Made by a program: the position numbers and the translations under genes. This document shows positions 1-5,810 of a stretch of 5,810 bases of DNA, in pieces. The notes under the pieces were generated by a model. The model saw nothing but the letters and a program-made list of their open reading frames with translations, did no database searches and was not told the DNA's origin. The stretch is from an uncultured Campylobacter sp. (lineage in GTDB: Bacteria > Campylobacterota > Campylobacteria > Campylobacterales > Campylobacteraceae): the NCBI GenBank assembly GCA_900772495.1, contig CAAHEJ010000005.1:1-5810 (forward strand), written 5' to 3'. The stretch's first letter is position 1, and the number at the start of each line of letters is the position of its first letter.

Positions 1-1385
1 CCAACTCCATAAACGCTTTGAAATTCCTTGCTTTGTGGGTAGCGTGTGGCTAGAAAATTGCTATCATACACGGCATTTGCGCCAAGCGTGCTGATGTAAT
101 CGCCGAAATTTTGCCACGAGCGGTTGCCTGATGTGATATAAACAACTTCATAGCCTGCTTTTTTATACACAGCAAAGGGCGTTAGGGGCAAGGCTTTGTT
201 TTTTGCACTACTAAGGCTTATATTTGCACTAGGCGAGAGAAAAAAGAGTGAGGCAAAGCTTGGTGCTGTGCCGTTTTGAGCTGATAAAAAATTCATAAAC
301 ACAAAATCGCTTTGTCCTTTGTGTTTTGTTTTGCCCGCCTCAAAGTGCGCTCGAAAGGACATTAGCAAGTCAAAATTTGCTCTATCATCAAGCATTAGTA
401 AATTTGAACCAAAACTTTCCATTAAAACCACCACGACATTTGGCTTTTTTGTTATGGCGTTTTGGCTGTCGTGGCGAAACACAGGGAAAAGCTCATTTTC
501 TAACGCCTTTAAATCCGCTAAATTTATCGGCGCGAAGCCCTCTTGCTCCTTGTAATGTTGGTGCGCCCAAGCAAGTGCGATGATAGGATTTGTCGCTATG
601 TGATTGATGAGTGGATTTGTCGCTATGTGATGTTCATCTTCACGCAAAGGAAAAGTGCCAACACTACCGCGAATACCTATGAAAACAAGCGCGATAAGAG
701 TCAAATTCAGCATAAACGACACAAAAAATGCAAATTTGCCTTTTATTTTGGTTGAATTTGACAAGGATAAATTTAAAATTCTTTGCGAAATTTTAAAACA
801 CACAAAGGCAAAAAGCACGCTTGCTACAATGATAGTAAGTGCGGGATAATCCGCCCAAATTATCCTCAAAATAGCCTCTGTATCATCATCTTTTAAGCCA
901 AAGATAAAAATATCGATTTTAGTGTGATAAGTCTTAAAATAATACACATTCACAAAGGCACTGATGATGATAAGAAAGCTTGAAAGCGTGGTAAAAAAGA
1001 GTGTAAATTTCACAAGAAAATCAACTAACTTTTGTGTTAATGCCCCCCCCCCTAGCGTTGAATTTGAAGTGTTTGCTTTAAGTATTAAATTTTTAGCGTT
1101 TATCGTGTGAAAAATGCCCTTGCAAGCACTCACAGCATATCCTAAAAGCAAGATAAAAGCACAAACCACGCAAACAGCACGCATATCAAGGCGAAAGCCC
1201 ATTAAAAACATTTTGCCAAAGTCATTTTGCCAAGTATCAAAGGTATCAAAGGCAAGCACCACGCGCATAACAAAAAAGCAAAGTGCGTAAAACAATGCAA
1301 ACACCGCACCCAAAACGATGAAATTTTTATACGAGCAAGAAATAAACTTGCTTTGTGTATTAAAATTTGTAGAATTTGCTTTCAT
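1..1385 (-). CDS. LtaS/OpgB-like membrane phosphotransferase (sulfatase fold), 3' end off window, with in-frame G10 tract
   Basis: The frame is open from an ATG at 1385 to the left edge: 461 codons with no stop, so the C-terminus is missing. About five membrane helices (residues 22-46, 70-88, 123-149, 182-198 and 218-238) precede an extracytoplasmic domain, the topology of LtaS-type enzymes. That domain opens with PNVVVVLMESFGSN, where Glu323 fits the metal-binding Glu. It continues to FLSAQNGTAPS, where Thr373 fits the catalytic Thr nucleophile. The 50-residue spacing is close to the 45 between Glu255 and Thr300 of Staphylococcus aureus LtaS. The family moves phosphoglycerol or phosphoethanolamine from phospholipid onto an envelope acceptor. 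The acceptor here is unknown, and the remaining metal ligands lie off window. AAAAGG at 1392-1397 sits 6 nt before the ATG and supports this start. A G10 tract covers codons 112-115 in the loop between helices 2 and 3. A less specific sulfatase-family label is the main alternative. Confidence 0.88.
   Translation of the reverse strand, partial: MKANSTNFNTQSKFISCSYKNFIVLGAVFALFYALCFFVMRVVLAFDTFDTWQNDFGKMFLMGFRLDMRAVCVVCAFILLLGYAVSACKGIFHTINAKNLILKANTSNSTLGGGALTQKLVDFLVKFTLFFTTLSSFLIIISAFVNVYYFKTYHTKIDIFIFGLKDDDTEAILRIIWADYPALTIIVASVLFAFVCFKISQRILNLSLSNSTKIKGKFAFFVSFMLNLTLIALVFIGIRGSVGTFPLREDEHHIATNPLINHIATNPIIALAWAHQHYKEQEGFAPINLADLKALENELFPVFRHDSQNAITKKPNVVVVLMESFGSNLLMLDDRANFDLLMSFRAHFEAGKTKHKGQSDFVFMNFLSAQNGTAPSFASLFFLSPSANISLSSAKNKALPLTPFAVYKKAGYEVVYITSGNRSWQNFGDYISTLGANAVYDSNFLATRYPQSKEFQSVYGV
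578..631 (-). repeat. In-frame 27-bp tandem duplication inside the LtaS-like gene
   Basis: Positions 578-604 and 605-631 are adjacent 27-bp units that match at 24 of 27 bases, including a run of 19 identical bases (586-604 and 613-631). On the coding strand they encode HIATNPLIN followed by HIATNPIIA, residues 253-270. This is just after the last membrane helix, in the stretch leading to the catalytic domain. The unit is nine codons, so gain or loss of a copy would keep the frame. Confidence 0.8.
1043..1052 (-). repeat. G10 homopolymer, candidate phase-variation tract
   Basis: There are ten consecutive Gs on the coding strand of the LtaS-like gene (Cs on the plus strand). They encode Gly112-Gly114 and the first base of Ala115. 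With ten Gs the frame continues into the catalytic domain. With nine it reads CAT TAA directly after the tract, giving a 115-residue product. With eleven it reaches TGA after residue 121. Both short products keep only two membrane helices and lack the active site. Poly-G tracts of this length are established slipped-strand contingency loci in Campylobacter and Helicobacter. That this one switches is inferred. Confidence 0.85.
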
Positions 1386-1414
1386 TATCAGCCTTTTAGT
1401 AAAATGAAATTGAA

Positions 1415-1423
1415 AGTATAGCA
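1415..1423 (-). promoter_or_regulatory. Extended -10 promoter of the LtaS-like gene
   Basis: The minus strand reads TGCTATACT, a TGn extension followed by a TATAAT-like -10 hexamer (1415-1420). It lies 29 nt upstream of the start codon, predicting a leader of about 20-25 nt that contains the AAAAGG ribosome binding site. No clear -35 box is visible. Campylobacter sigma-70 promoters typically lack one, which fits. Confidence 0.6.
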
Positions 1424-1529
1424 TAAATTCTTTGGCTTTTGAAAAATTTATTTTATTTGCTTTTAACGCCAAAAATTTAGACATTTTGTGAAAAATTTTA
1501 TTGTTACTTTTTTGCTGTTTTTAAATTTT

Positions 1530-1545
1530 GGAACGCTCTTTGCTT
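1530..1545 (+). promoter_or_regulatory. Sigma-54 (RpoN) promoter of flgG2-flgG
   Basis: The sequence TTTTGGAACGCTCTTTGCTT (1526-1545) carries the invariant GG (1530-1531) and GC (1542-1543) with exactly 10 nt between them. It matches the Campylobacter/Helicobacter RpoN consensus essentially perfectly. Transcription would start near 1555, giving a leader of about 25 nt before flgG2. In C. jejuni and H. pylori, many rod and hook genes are RpoN-dependent and are switched on by the FlgS/FlgR two-component system once the export apparatus is built. Applying that control here is inference. No FlgR site was identified in the AT-rich upstream DNA. Confidence 0.93.
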
Positions 1546-1579
1546 GTAAATCATTACCAAATTTGAAAAGTAGGTGAAA

Positions 1580-2395
1580 ATGCAAAACGGATATTACCAA
1601 GCCACAGGAGCTATGGTTACGCAGTTTAACAGACTTGATGTCATCTCAAATAACCTCGCTAACATCAATACAAGCGGGTTTAAAAAAGATGACATTGTCA
1701 TAGGCGATTTTAAGCGCGTGTTTAGAGAAACGCAAGATGTTTTGCCACTTGACAATCACACCAGAGACGCTTCAAGGTTCGCCAATTCGAGTATCGACAG
1801 AGTGCCACAAGTGAGCCAAACCTACACAAATTTTAGCACGGGTTTTATCAAAACTACCGAGAATCCTTTGGATTTTGCTATGGTGCGCGAGGATACTTTT
1901 TATCTAGTTCGCACAAAAGACGGCGAGATAAGGCTTACAAAGGACGGCAACTTTCAGCTTGACAACGAGGGTGTGCTTGTTAATAAACAAGGCTACCAAG
2001 TGCTGAGTAGTGCTTACTTTGACAATCCAGAAGCCGATGCCATACTGATACCAAAAGGCACTATATATTTAAGTGCCGATAGAGACGGCAACATAACAGC
2101 CGACAACAATCCCATAGCAAGGCTTTTCATCGCCCAAGTTGATGACATAAGGGCGTTAGAAAAAGATGGAGATAACACCTACCGCATCAATGATTTGACA
2201 AGAATTCGCTACCTTGACAACTCAAATTCAGTTCGTCAAGGTTTTTCGCAAGGCTCAAATGTCAATGCGGTGGTAGAGATGACTTCGCTCATCGAGGCAA
2301 ATCGTTTAGTTGAAATGTATCAAAAAGTGATGACTTCGCATATGGATGATTTGAACCAAGAGGCGATTAACAAACTAGCAAGCACTAATGCTTAA
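1580..2395 (+). CDS. flgG2: Flagellar basal-body rod protein FlgG2 (FlgF-like)
   Basis: This 271-residue protein is a structural subunit of the flagellar rod, built outside the inner membrane after type III export. The N-terminus (MQNGYYQATGAMVTQFNRLD) and SNNLANINTSGFKK at about residues 24-37 form the flagellar basal-body rod motif. The C-terminus (about residues 220-262, SNVNAVVEMTSLIEANRLVE) is the matching helical domain shared by rod and hook proteins. There is no cleavable signal peptide, as expected for a type III substrate. I chose the ATG at 1580 over the in-frame GTG at 1574: AGG at 1572-1574 is 5 nt before the ATG and overlaps the GTG, and homologues as I recall them begin MQNGYY. 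It is the first gene after the sigma-54 promoter, 12 nt before flgG. It fills the FlgF role in this lineage, so some annotations call it flgF. Confidence 0.95.
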   Translation: MQNGYYQATGAMVTQFNRLDVISNNLANINTSGFKKDDIVIGDFKRVFRETQDVLPLDNHTRDASRFANSSIDRVPQVSQTYTNFSTGFIKTTENPLDFAMVREDTFYLVRTKDGEIRLTKDGNFQLDNEGVLVNKQGYQVLSSAYFDNPEADAILIPKGTIYLSADRDGNITADNNPIARLFIAQVDDIRALEKDGDNTYRINDLTRIRYLDNSNSVRQGFSQGSNVNAVVEMTSLIEANRLVEMYQKVMTSHMDDLNQEAINKLASTNA

Positions 2396-2407
2396 AGGAG
2401 ATAAAAG

Positions 2408-3199
2408 ATGATTCGTTCGCTTCACACCGCGGCTACGGGAATGATAGCCCAGCAAAAGCAAGTTGATGTAGTGTCAAATAATATCTCAAATGTCAATACC
2501 GTAGGCTTTAAAAAATCGCGGGCTGAATTTGCGGATTTGTTTTATCAAACGATGAAATACGCAGGCACAGCGACATCAGCAACCACACAGCACCCATCAG
2601 GCATAGAAGTAGGACTTGGCGTGCGCCCTGTGGCGATAACTAAGATTTTCGAGCCAGGCTCATACAAATACACCAGCACCGATAATTTCGATGTGGCTAT
2701 TCAAGGAAATGGCTTTTTTCAAATTCAGCTCCCCGATGGCACGACAGCTTATACGAGAAATGGGCAATTCACAAAGGACAGCGAGGGCAATATCGTCAAT
2801 GCTGATGGTTACTATCTCTTGCCGCAAATCACTATCCCAGAGGGGTCGCAGTTTCTGAGTGTGGCAAGAGACGGCGTTGTATCGGTAATGCTCCCGGGCG
2901 AAACTGATGCTACCGAGCTTGGACAAGTTGAGCTTGTAAATTTCATCAATCCCGCAGGCTTGCACTCACTTGGTGATAATCTCTACTTAGAAACAGGTGC
3001 AAGCGGCGCACCTGTGGCGGGCATAGCAGGACAAGATGGCTTAGGTGTCATTAGACACGGCTTTGTGGAAACAAGCAATGTCCAGCTTGTCGAGGAAATG
3101 ACGGATTTAATCACAGGACAAAGAGCTTATGAAGCAGGCTCAAAGGCTATCACAACAAGCGATGATATGCTTTCTATCGTCAATCAGCTTAAACGATAG
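2408..3199 (+). CDS. flgG: Flagellar distal rod protein FlgG
   Basis: This 263-residue protein has the usual FlgG length. It forms the distal rod, the drive shaft through the P and L rings that joins the proximal rod to the hook. The N-terminal rod motif reads MIRSLHTAATGMIAQQKQVD, then VVSNNISNVNTVGFKKSRAE at about residues 21-40. The middle contains the conserved FDVAIQGNGFFQI segment. The C-terminal segment SNVQLVEEMTDLITGQRAYE (about residues 220-240), with the following helix to residue 263, is the hallmark terminal domain. No signal peptide is present, consistent with type III export. A strong ribosome binding site (AAGGAG, 2395-2400) lies in the 12-nt gap after flgG2, so the two genes are almost certainly co-transcribed from the sigma-54 promoter. 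The hairpin at 3258-3288 ends the operon. Confidence 0.98.
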   Translation: MIRSLHTAATGMIAQQKQVDVVSNNISNVNTVGFKKSRAEFADLFYQTMKYAGTATSATTQHPSGIEVGLGVRPVAITKIFEPGSYKYTSTDNFDVAIQGNGFFQIQLPDGTTAYTRNGQFTKDSEGNIVNADGYYLLPQITIPEGSQFLSVARDGVVSVMLPGETDATELGQVELVNFINPAGLHSLGDNLYLETGASGAPVAGIAGQDGLGVIRHGFVETSNVQLVEEMTDLITGQRAYEAGSKAITTSDDMLSIVNQLKR

Positions 3200-3257
3200 T
3201 GATTTAAGGCATTTGCACTTATAAATCAGCAAATTTTAGAGCGTTTGACAAAAAAAC

Positions 3258-3288
3258 AAAAGGCGATTAAAAAGTCAAATCGCCTTTT
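3258..3288. terminator. Bidirectional intrinsic terminator between flgG and corA
   Basis: A perfect 11-bp stem (AAAAGGCGATT at 3258-3268 with AATCGCCTTTT at 3278-3288) closes a 9-nt loop. On the plus strand the stem ends in TTTT, 59 nt after the flgG stop. On the minus strand it is followed by a longer T-rich run (TTTT, G, then seven Ts), so it should stop corA transcripts better. The first two bases of corA's TAA codon (3289-3288) meet the stem, which therefore begins inside the stop codon. Confidence 0.88.
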
Positions 3289-4255
3289 ACAACCAACCCT
3301 TTTTCTTAAAAAACAGCACAGGCAAGATAATAGACACTACCATAACGATAAGCACTATCGGGTAGCTATACTCCCAGCGTAGCTCAGGCATAGCTTCAAA
3401 ATTCATTCCGTATATCGTGCCGATGAGCGTTGGCGGCATCATCGCCACAGTCGCCACAGTGAAAAGCTTTATCGTTTTGTTTTGCTCGATATTGATTTGA
3501 CTTGCCAAAATGGTTTGTATGTTGTCCAGCACATTGAGCTGCGAAACGCCAAATTCCACGAGCGAATTCAAGTCTTTTAGGACTATGGTGAGATTTTGCT
3601 TAGTGTATTTGTCGATTTTATCGCTCTTTAAAAGCGAAGTCATCGCTCGGCGCTTGTCAAAAAGGGAATCTCTCACGCGCATATTTAGCTCTTGCAGCTC
3701 AGAAATAGAGCGCAACATTTTATCATAAATAAATTCACTCTGCTTTTCAAGCACCGACACACGCAGTTTTCGCGCCTCTTTGTCTATGCCCTCCAAAATG
3801 TCAGCGTCCTTTTCCACGCGCACTTCAAAGATTTTGTCGATAATGTCAAAGCCGTCCTCGAAATTTTTGGGGCTTGCTAAAACGCGCGCTTGGATTTCCT
3901 CAAAAGCGTAAAATTCATTATAACGAATAGTAAATAAAATGTGCTTATAAGCGATAAAAGTAACGGTTTCGTTGGTAAGTTCAAACACGCCATCGCGCAC
4001 ATCGCGCACGAGAAAGTGCGTGTTTATGGTAACTGTGGTGCTGTCCTCCCAGTAACGCGCGCTGTGCTCGATTTCTTCGCGCTCTTCTTTGTCAGGAATG
4101 TCCAAATCATAGTGCTTTGAGATATAGCTTATCTCGCTCAAAGTAGGATTCAGCAAGTCAAACCAAAGGATTTTTTCGGGCAAGGTGTCGCCTTGTATGT
4201 CAAAGAAAATGCGCTGCACCAAGCTGTTGTGCGCTTTTTTGTAAATCGTTATCAT
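3287..4255 (-). CDS. corA: CorA magnesium/cobalt transporter
   Basis: This 322-residue protein is a CorA-family Mg2+ channel/transporter (Co2+ and Ni2+ can also pass in studied members), a homopentamer in the inner membrane. The cytoplasmic domain contains YWEDSTTVTINTHFLVRD and VLASPKNFEDGFDIIDKIFE, both strongly conserved in Campylobacter and Helicobacter CorA. A long helical region (about 150-260) leads to membrane helix 1 (about 261-282, including TVATVAMMPPTLIGTIYGMN). The diagnostic GMN is at 283-285 and the MPEL loop at 289-292. Helix 2 follows at about 299-316, then the basic tail KKKGWL. The ATG at 4255 has AAAGGGGG (4261-4268) 5 nt upstream. Length and motifs are complete. The gene converges on flgG and lies downstream of the autotransporter on the same strand, but has its own likely promoter. 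Confidence 0.97.
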   Translation of the reverse strand: MITIYKKAHNSLVQRIFFDIQGDTLPEKILWFDLLNPTLSEISYISKHYDLDIPDKEEREEIEHSARYWEDSTTVTINTHFLVRDVRDGVFELTNETVTFIAYKHILFTIRYNEFYAFEEIQARVLASPKNFEDGFDIIDKIFEVRVEKDADILEGIDKEARKLRVSVLEKQSEFIYDKMLRSISELQELNMRVRDSLFDKRRAMTSLLKSDKIDKYTKQNLTIVLKDLNSLVEFGVSQLNVLDNIQTILASQINIEQNKTIKLFTVATVAMMPPTLIGTIYGMNFEAMPELRWEYSYPIVLIVMVVSIILPVLFFKKKGWL

Positions 4256-4281
4256 CTTCGCCCCCTTTGTTATGATTTGTT

Positions 4282-4287
4282 ATTATA
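4282..4287 (-). promoter_or_regulatory. Probable corA promoter, -10 box
   Basis: The minus strand carries a perfect TATAAT in the context TTTGTGTATAAT, with TG dinucleotides just upstream close to an extended -10. It lies 26 nt before the corA ATG, predicting a leader of about 20 nt containing the AAAGGGGG ribosome binding site. A second TATAAT at 4382-4387, just past the autotransporter stop, is a weaker alternative because it would give a leader of about 120 nt. Confidence 0.6.
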
Positions 4288-4289
4288 CA

Positions 4290-4308
4290 CAAATTTGGGG
4301 GAAATTTG
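4290..4308. promoter_or_regulatory. Perfect dyad next to the corA -10 box, possible operator
   Basis: CAAATTT and AAATTTG form perfect inverted arms of 7 bp around a GGGGG centre. The dyad begins 2 bp upstream of the corA -10 hexamer, in the spacer/-35 region. A repressor bound there would block the promoter. AAATTT is common in this AT-rich genome and is itself a palindrome, so chance is possible. No regulator can be assigned. Confidence 0.35.
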
Positions 4309-4389
4309 GCGTTTTATTTTGGCAATGAGTGAAAATTCAGCAAAAAATTTAACAAAATTTAAAATTTCAGCCACAAAGATTATTATAGC
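4309..4389. other. AT-rich spacer after the autotransporter, no terminator seen
   Basis: This stretch between the autotransporter stop and the corA promoter region is strongly AT-rich and repeats AAATTT-like words. On the minus strand only very weak A/T-only pairing is visible, with no GC-rich stem followed by Ts. Either termination is factor-dependent or some autotransporter transcripts run into corA. A TATAAT on the minus strand at 4382-4387 is the only other signal noticed. Confidence 0.5.
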
Positions 4390-5810
4390 CTAAAAACTCA
4401 ACCTCACGCTTAAATTCGCGCCCAAATAATCAAGCCCATTATCATAGTGCTTATACAAGCCCTCTATATCGAGCTTTAAAGCCCTTGTCGCCAGCACTCT
4501 TGCGCCTAAATTCAAGCTAGCGACATTGTCATAGCTTTCATTTTCATAGCGCAAAGCCTCAGTCCCCACGCGCATAAACACTTCTTTGTGCGAGTTGTAA
4601 AGCTTGTTTTCATAGCTTGCTTTGGCGAAAGCAAAGCCGCCGTTTTCAAAGATATATCGCCCCTCCACGCCCACAAGCGCGTCCATCACAAAAGAGCTGT
4701 AAGCCTCGCTTGTGAGATTTAAGGCACTTTGCTTGAATTCGCCTTGATTTTCATAGTAAGTTTGCAAGCTGGCAAAAGGCTTTACCGACAAATCATCGCC
4801 AAAACGCCAGCCAGCCACAGCACCAAGGTTGATTTGATAGTTGTTAAAATTCGAGCTTGAATTCAGCCCATTGTCAAGCCAAGCATTATCAAGGCTAAAT
4901 TTCGCAAAGATAAAATTCGCGTTTATGTCTGTTTCGAGCTTGTCGTAAAAAAGCCGCCCAAAACCGCCCACTTCAAACAAATTTCCGTTAATTTGCGTGC
5001 TTTGAGTTTGCAAATCCTGCGTGCTTTTGCCGTTTGCATAAGCAAAATGTCCTTGTGCTATGTAATCATCAGCTATGTGCGTAAGCCCCACTGAAAGCCC
5101 GAGCAAATGTCCGCTCAAATCATCGCCTTTAAGCACTCCGCCAAAGGGCGTGGCGAAAAACTGCGTTTGACTTGCCTTTTCAAGCGGGTTTGCGAAACTG
5201 CTTGCATCGCTCATTATGCTTGCACTTGATGCGGTAAGCCTAGCCACATAGGCTGAATTTAAGGGCGAAGTTAGGGTGTCGGCTTTAAAGGCTTTGAGCA
5301 TATTTGTGGGTTGAGTGATGAGATTTGTTTTGAGCATTGTTTCGGTGTCAAGGACGGCTTGACTTATCCAGCTTGAATTTTTATTTGCTGATTTGTTTTC
5401 GATAATGTTTTTTAAATTTGTTTGATTTTGGTTGAAAAAAACTCTATCTATCAGCACCCAGCCATTGCCTAGATATTGCCCTGTGCCATAGAGAAAAGAC
5501 ACATCTTTTTTATCAAGCAGTATTTGCGTGCCGTTGATGATTTGGTATTTTTGCCCTGCGGTTAGGCTTGTAACATCGACTTGAATTTTGCCCTCATTTT
5601 GTCCTGTGTTGTCTTTGTTAGTAAGATTTCCAACAAGCTGTCCCATTTGTCCGTTGAGTGCTGAAAAGATAAGAATGGCGTCCTTAAAATTCCAAAAAGT
5701 TCCTTGTCCTACAAATAAATTTCCATTATTTACCGCATTTATCGTAAGTGTAGTGCCTTTTATATGGAGCATTGCGCCATCTTGATTATTTAGCCAATAA
5801 GTAACGCTAG
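4390..5810 (-). CDS. Autotransporter, C-terminal passenger and beta-barrel, 5' end off window
   Basis: The frame is open from the right edge (first full codon at 5808) to TAG at 4390-4392, so 472 residues of a longer gene are visible. The first Met in the window (5772) is an internal codon, since the frame continues upstream as SVTYWLNNQDGA. Fragment residues 1 to about 120 are Asn/Gly/Thr-rich, resembling the end of a beta-helical passenger (NNGNLFVGQG, VDVTSLTAGQKYQIINGTQI). A helical linker with many Asn, Lys and Ser residues follows (about 130-200). The last roughly 258 residues, from TQFFATPFGG, alternate polar and hydrophobic strands as in a 12-stranded outer-membrane barrel and end in LSVRLSF. 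A terminal Phe is the classic barrel assembly signal. The protein would carry its passenger to the cell surface (type Va secretion). The passenger's function, the signal peptide and any adhesin or toxin identity cannot be judged here. No cysteine occurs in the visible part, as is common for autotransporters. Confidence 0.9.
   Translation of the reverse strand, partial: SVTYWLNNQDGAMLHIKGTTLTINAVNNGNLFVGQGTFWNFKDAILIFSALNGQMGQLVGNLTNKDNTGQNEGKIQVDVTSLTAGQKYQIINGTQILLDKKDVSFLYGTGQYLGNGWVLIDRVFFNQNQTNLKNIIENKSANKNSSWISQAVLDTETMLKTNLITQPTNMLKAFKADTLTSPLNSAYVARLTASSASIMSDASSFANPLEKASQTQFFATPFGGVLKGDDLSGHLLGLSVGLTHIADDYIAQGHFAYANGKSTQDLQTQSTQINGNLFEVGGFGRLFYDKLETDINANFIFAKFSLDNAWLDNGLNSSSNFNNYQINLGAVAGWRFGDDLSVKPFASLQTYYENQGEFKQSALNLTSEAYSSFVMDALVGVEGRYIFENGGFAFAKASYENKLYNSHKEVFMRVGTEALRYENESYDNVASLNLGARVLATRALKLDIEGLYKHYDNGLDYLGANLSVRLSF

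Noticed and set aside
319..849. Several short plus-strand open frames of 64-85 codons
   Set aside because: They lie antisense to the long open frame of the LtaS-like gene, have no convincing ribosome binding sites and show no recognisable protein family.
1227..1421. A 64-codon plus-strand open frame
   Set aside because: It is antisense to the LtaS-like N-terminus and promoter, and its Lys/His-rich product reflects base composition.
1574..1579. GTG at 1574 as the flgG2 start
   Set aside because: Its GTG overlaps the AGG that best serves the ATG at 1580, and it adds only two residues before the MQNGYY terminus I recall from homologues.
2660..2965. A 101-codon minus-strand open frame
   Set aside because: It is fully antisense to flgG, whose protein is conserved throughout, and has no family resemblance.
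3200..3228. TGATTTA/TAAATCA inverted repeat after the flgG stop
   Set aside because: It is a 7-bp stem with little GC, a 15-nt loop and no T run. The hairpin at 3258-3288 is a far better terminator.
3510..3880. Two plus-strand open frames of 72 and 62 codons
   Set aside because: They are antisense shadows of corA, Ser/Phe-rich with no domain.
4382..4387. Second TATAAT on the minus strand as the main corA promoter
   Set aside because: It directly follows the autotransporter stop, has no TGn extension and would give a leader of about 120 nt. The box at 4282-4287 is better placed.
5770..5772. ATG at 5772 as the true start of an autotransporter gene
   Set aside because: The frame stays open upstream to the window edge, no signal peptide follows this Met, and no ribosome binding site precedes it.
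5588..5785. A 65-codon plus-strand open frame rich in Pro and Ser
   Set aside because: It is antisense to the autotransporter passenger.
1..5810. CRISPR array, tRNA/rRNA genes, insertion sequences, attachment sites, replication origin
   Set aside because: No regularly spaced repeats, tRNA-like cloverleaf, transposase frame, terminal inverted repeats or clustered DnaA boxes were seen on either strand.

Overview
The window looks like chromosomal DNA from a member of the Campylobacterota, in the Campylobacter/Helicobacter lineage. Three things point there. A flgG2-flgG pair follows a textbook sigma-54 promoter. The CorA carries the family's GMN and MPEL signatures. AT-rich spacers alternate with genes of moderate GC, and there is a long poly-G tract of the kind these bacteria use for phase variation. 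The genus cannot be settled from the sequence alone.

Layout, left to right. From the left edge to 1385 (minus strand) lies the N-terminal part of an LtaS/OpgB-like membrane-bound phosphotransferase of the alkaline phosphatase/sulfatase superfamily. Its 3' end is outside the window. It is easy to overlook because it has no stop inside the window. Its reading frame runs through a G10 tract (1043-1052, C10 on the plus strand). Ten Gs keep the frame open, while nine or eleven would stop it almost at once. A divergent spacer of about 190 bp (1386-1579) follows. It holds an extended -10 promoter for the transferase and a sigma-54 promoter for the flagellar genes. Next come flgG2 (1580-2395) and flgG (2408-3199), a two-gene operon for the flagellar rod. 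A bidirectional hairpin terminator (3258-3288) separates flgG from the convergent corA (3287-4255, minus strand), and corA's stop codon lies in the hairpin stem. Upstream of corA is a promoter with a perfect dyad. From 4390 to the right edge (minus strand) is the C-terminal part of a type V autotransporter: the end of the passenger, a linker and a complete beta-barrel ending in Phe. Its start is off the right edge.

The genes do not form one pathway. Flagellar rod assembly (flgG2, flgG) and Mg2+ transport (corA) are core functions. They are flanked by two envelope or surface genes, a probably phase-variable envelope-modifying transferase and an autotransporter, both cut by the window edges. 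The observation most worth following is the G10 tract in the transferase. I found no sign of a wholly new system.
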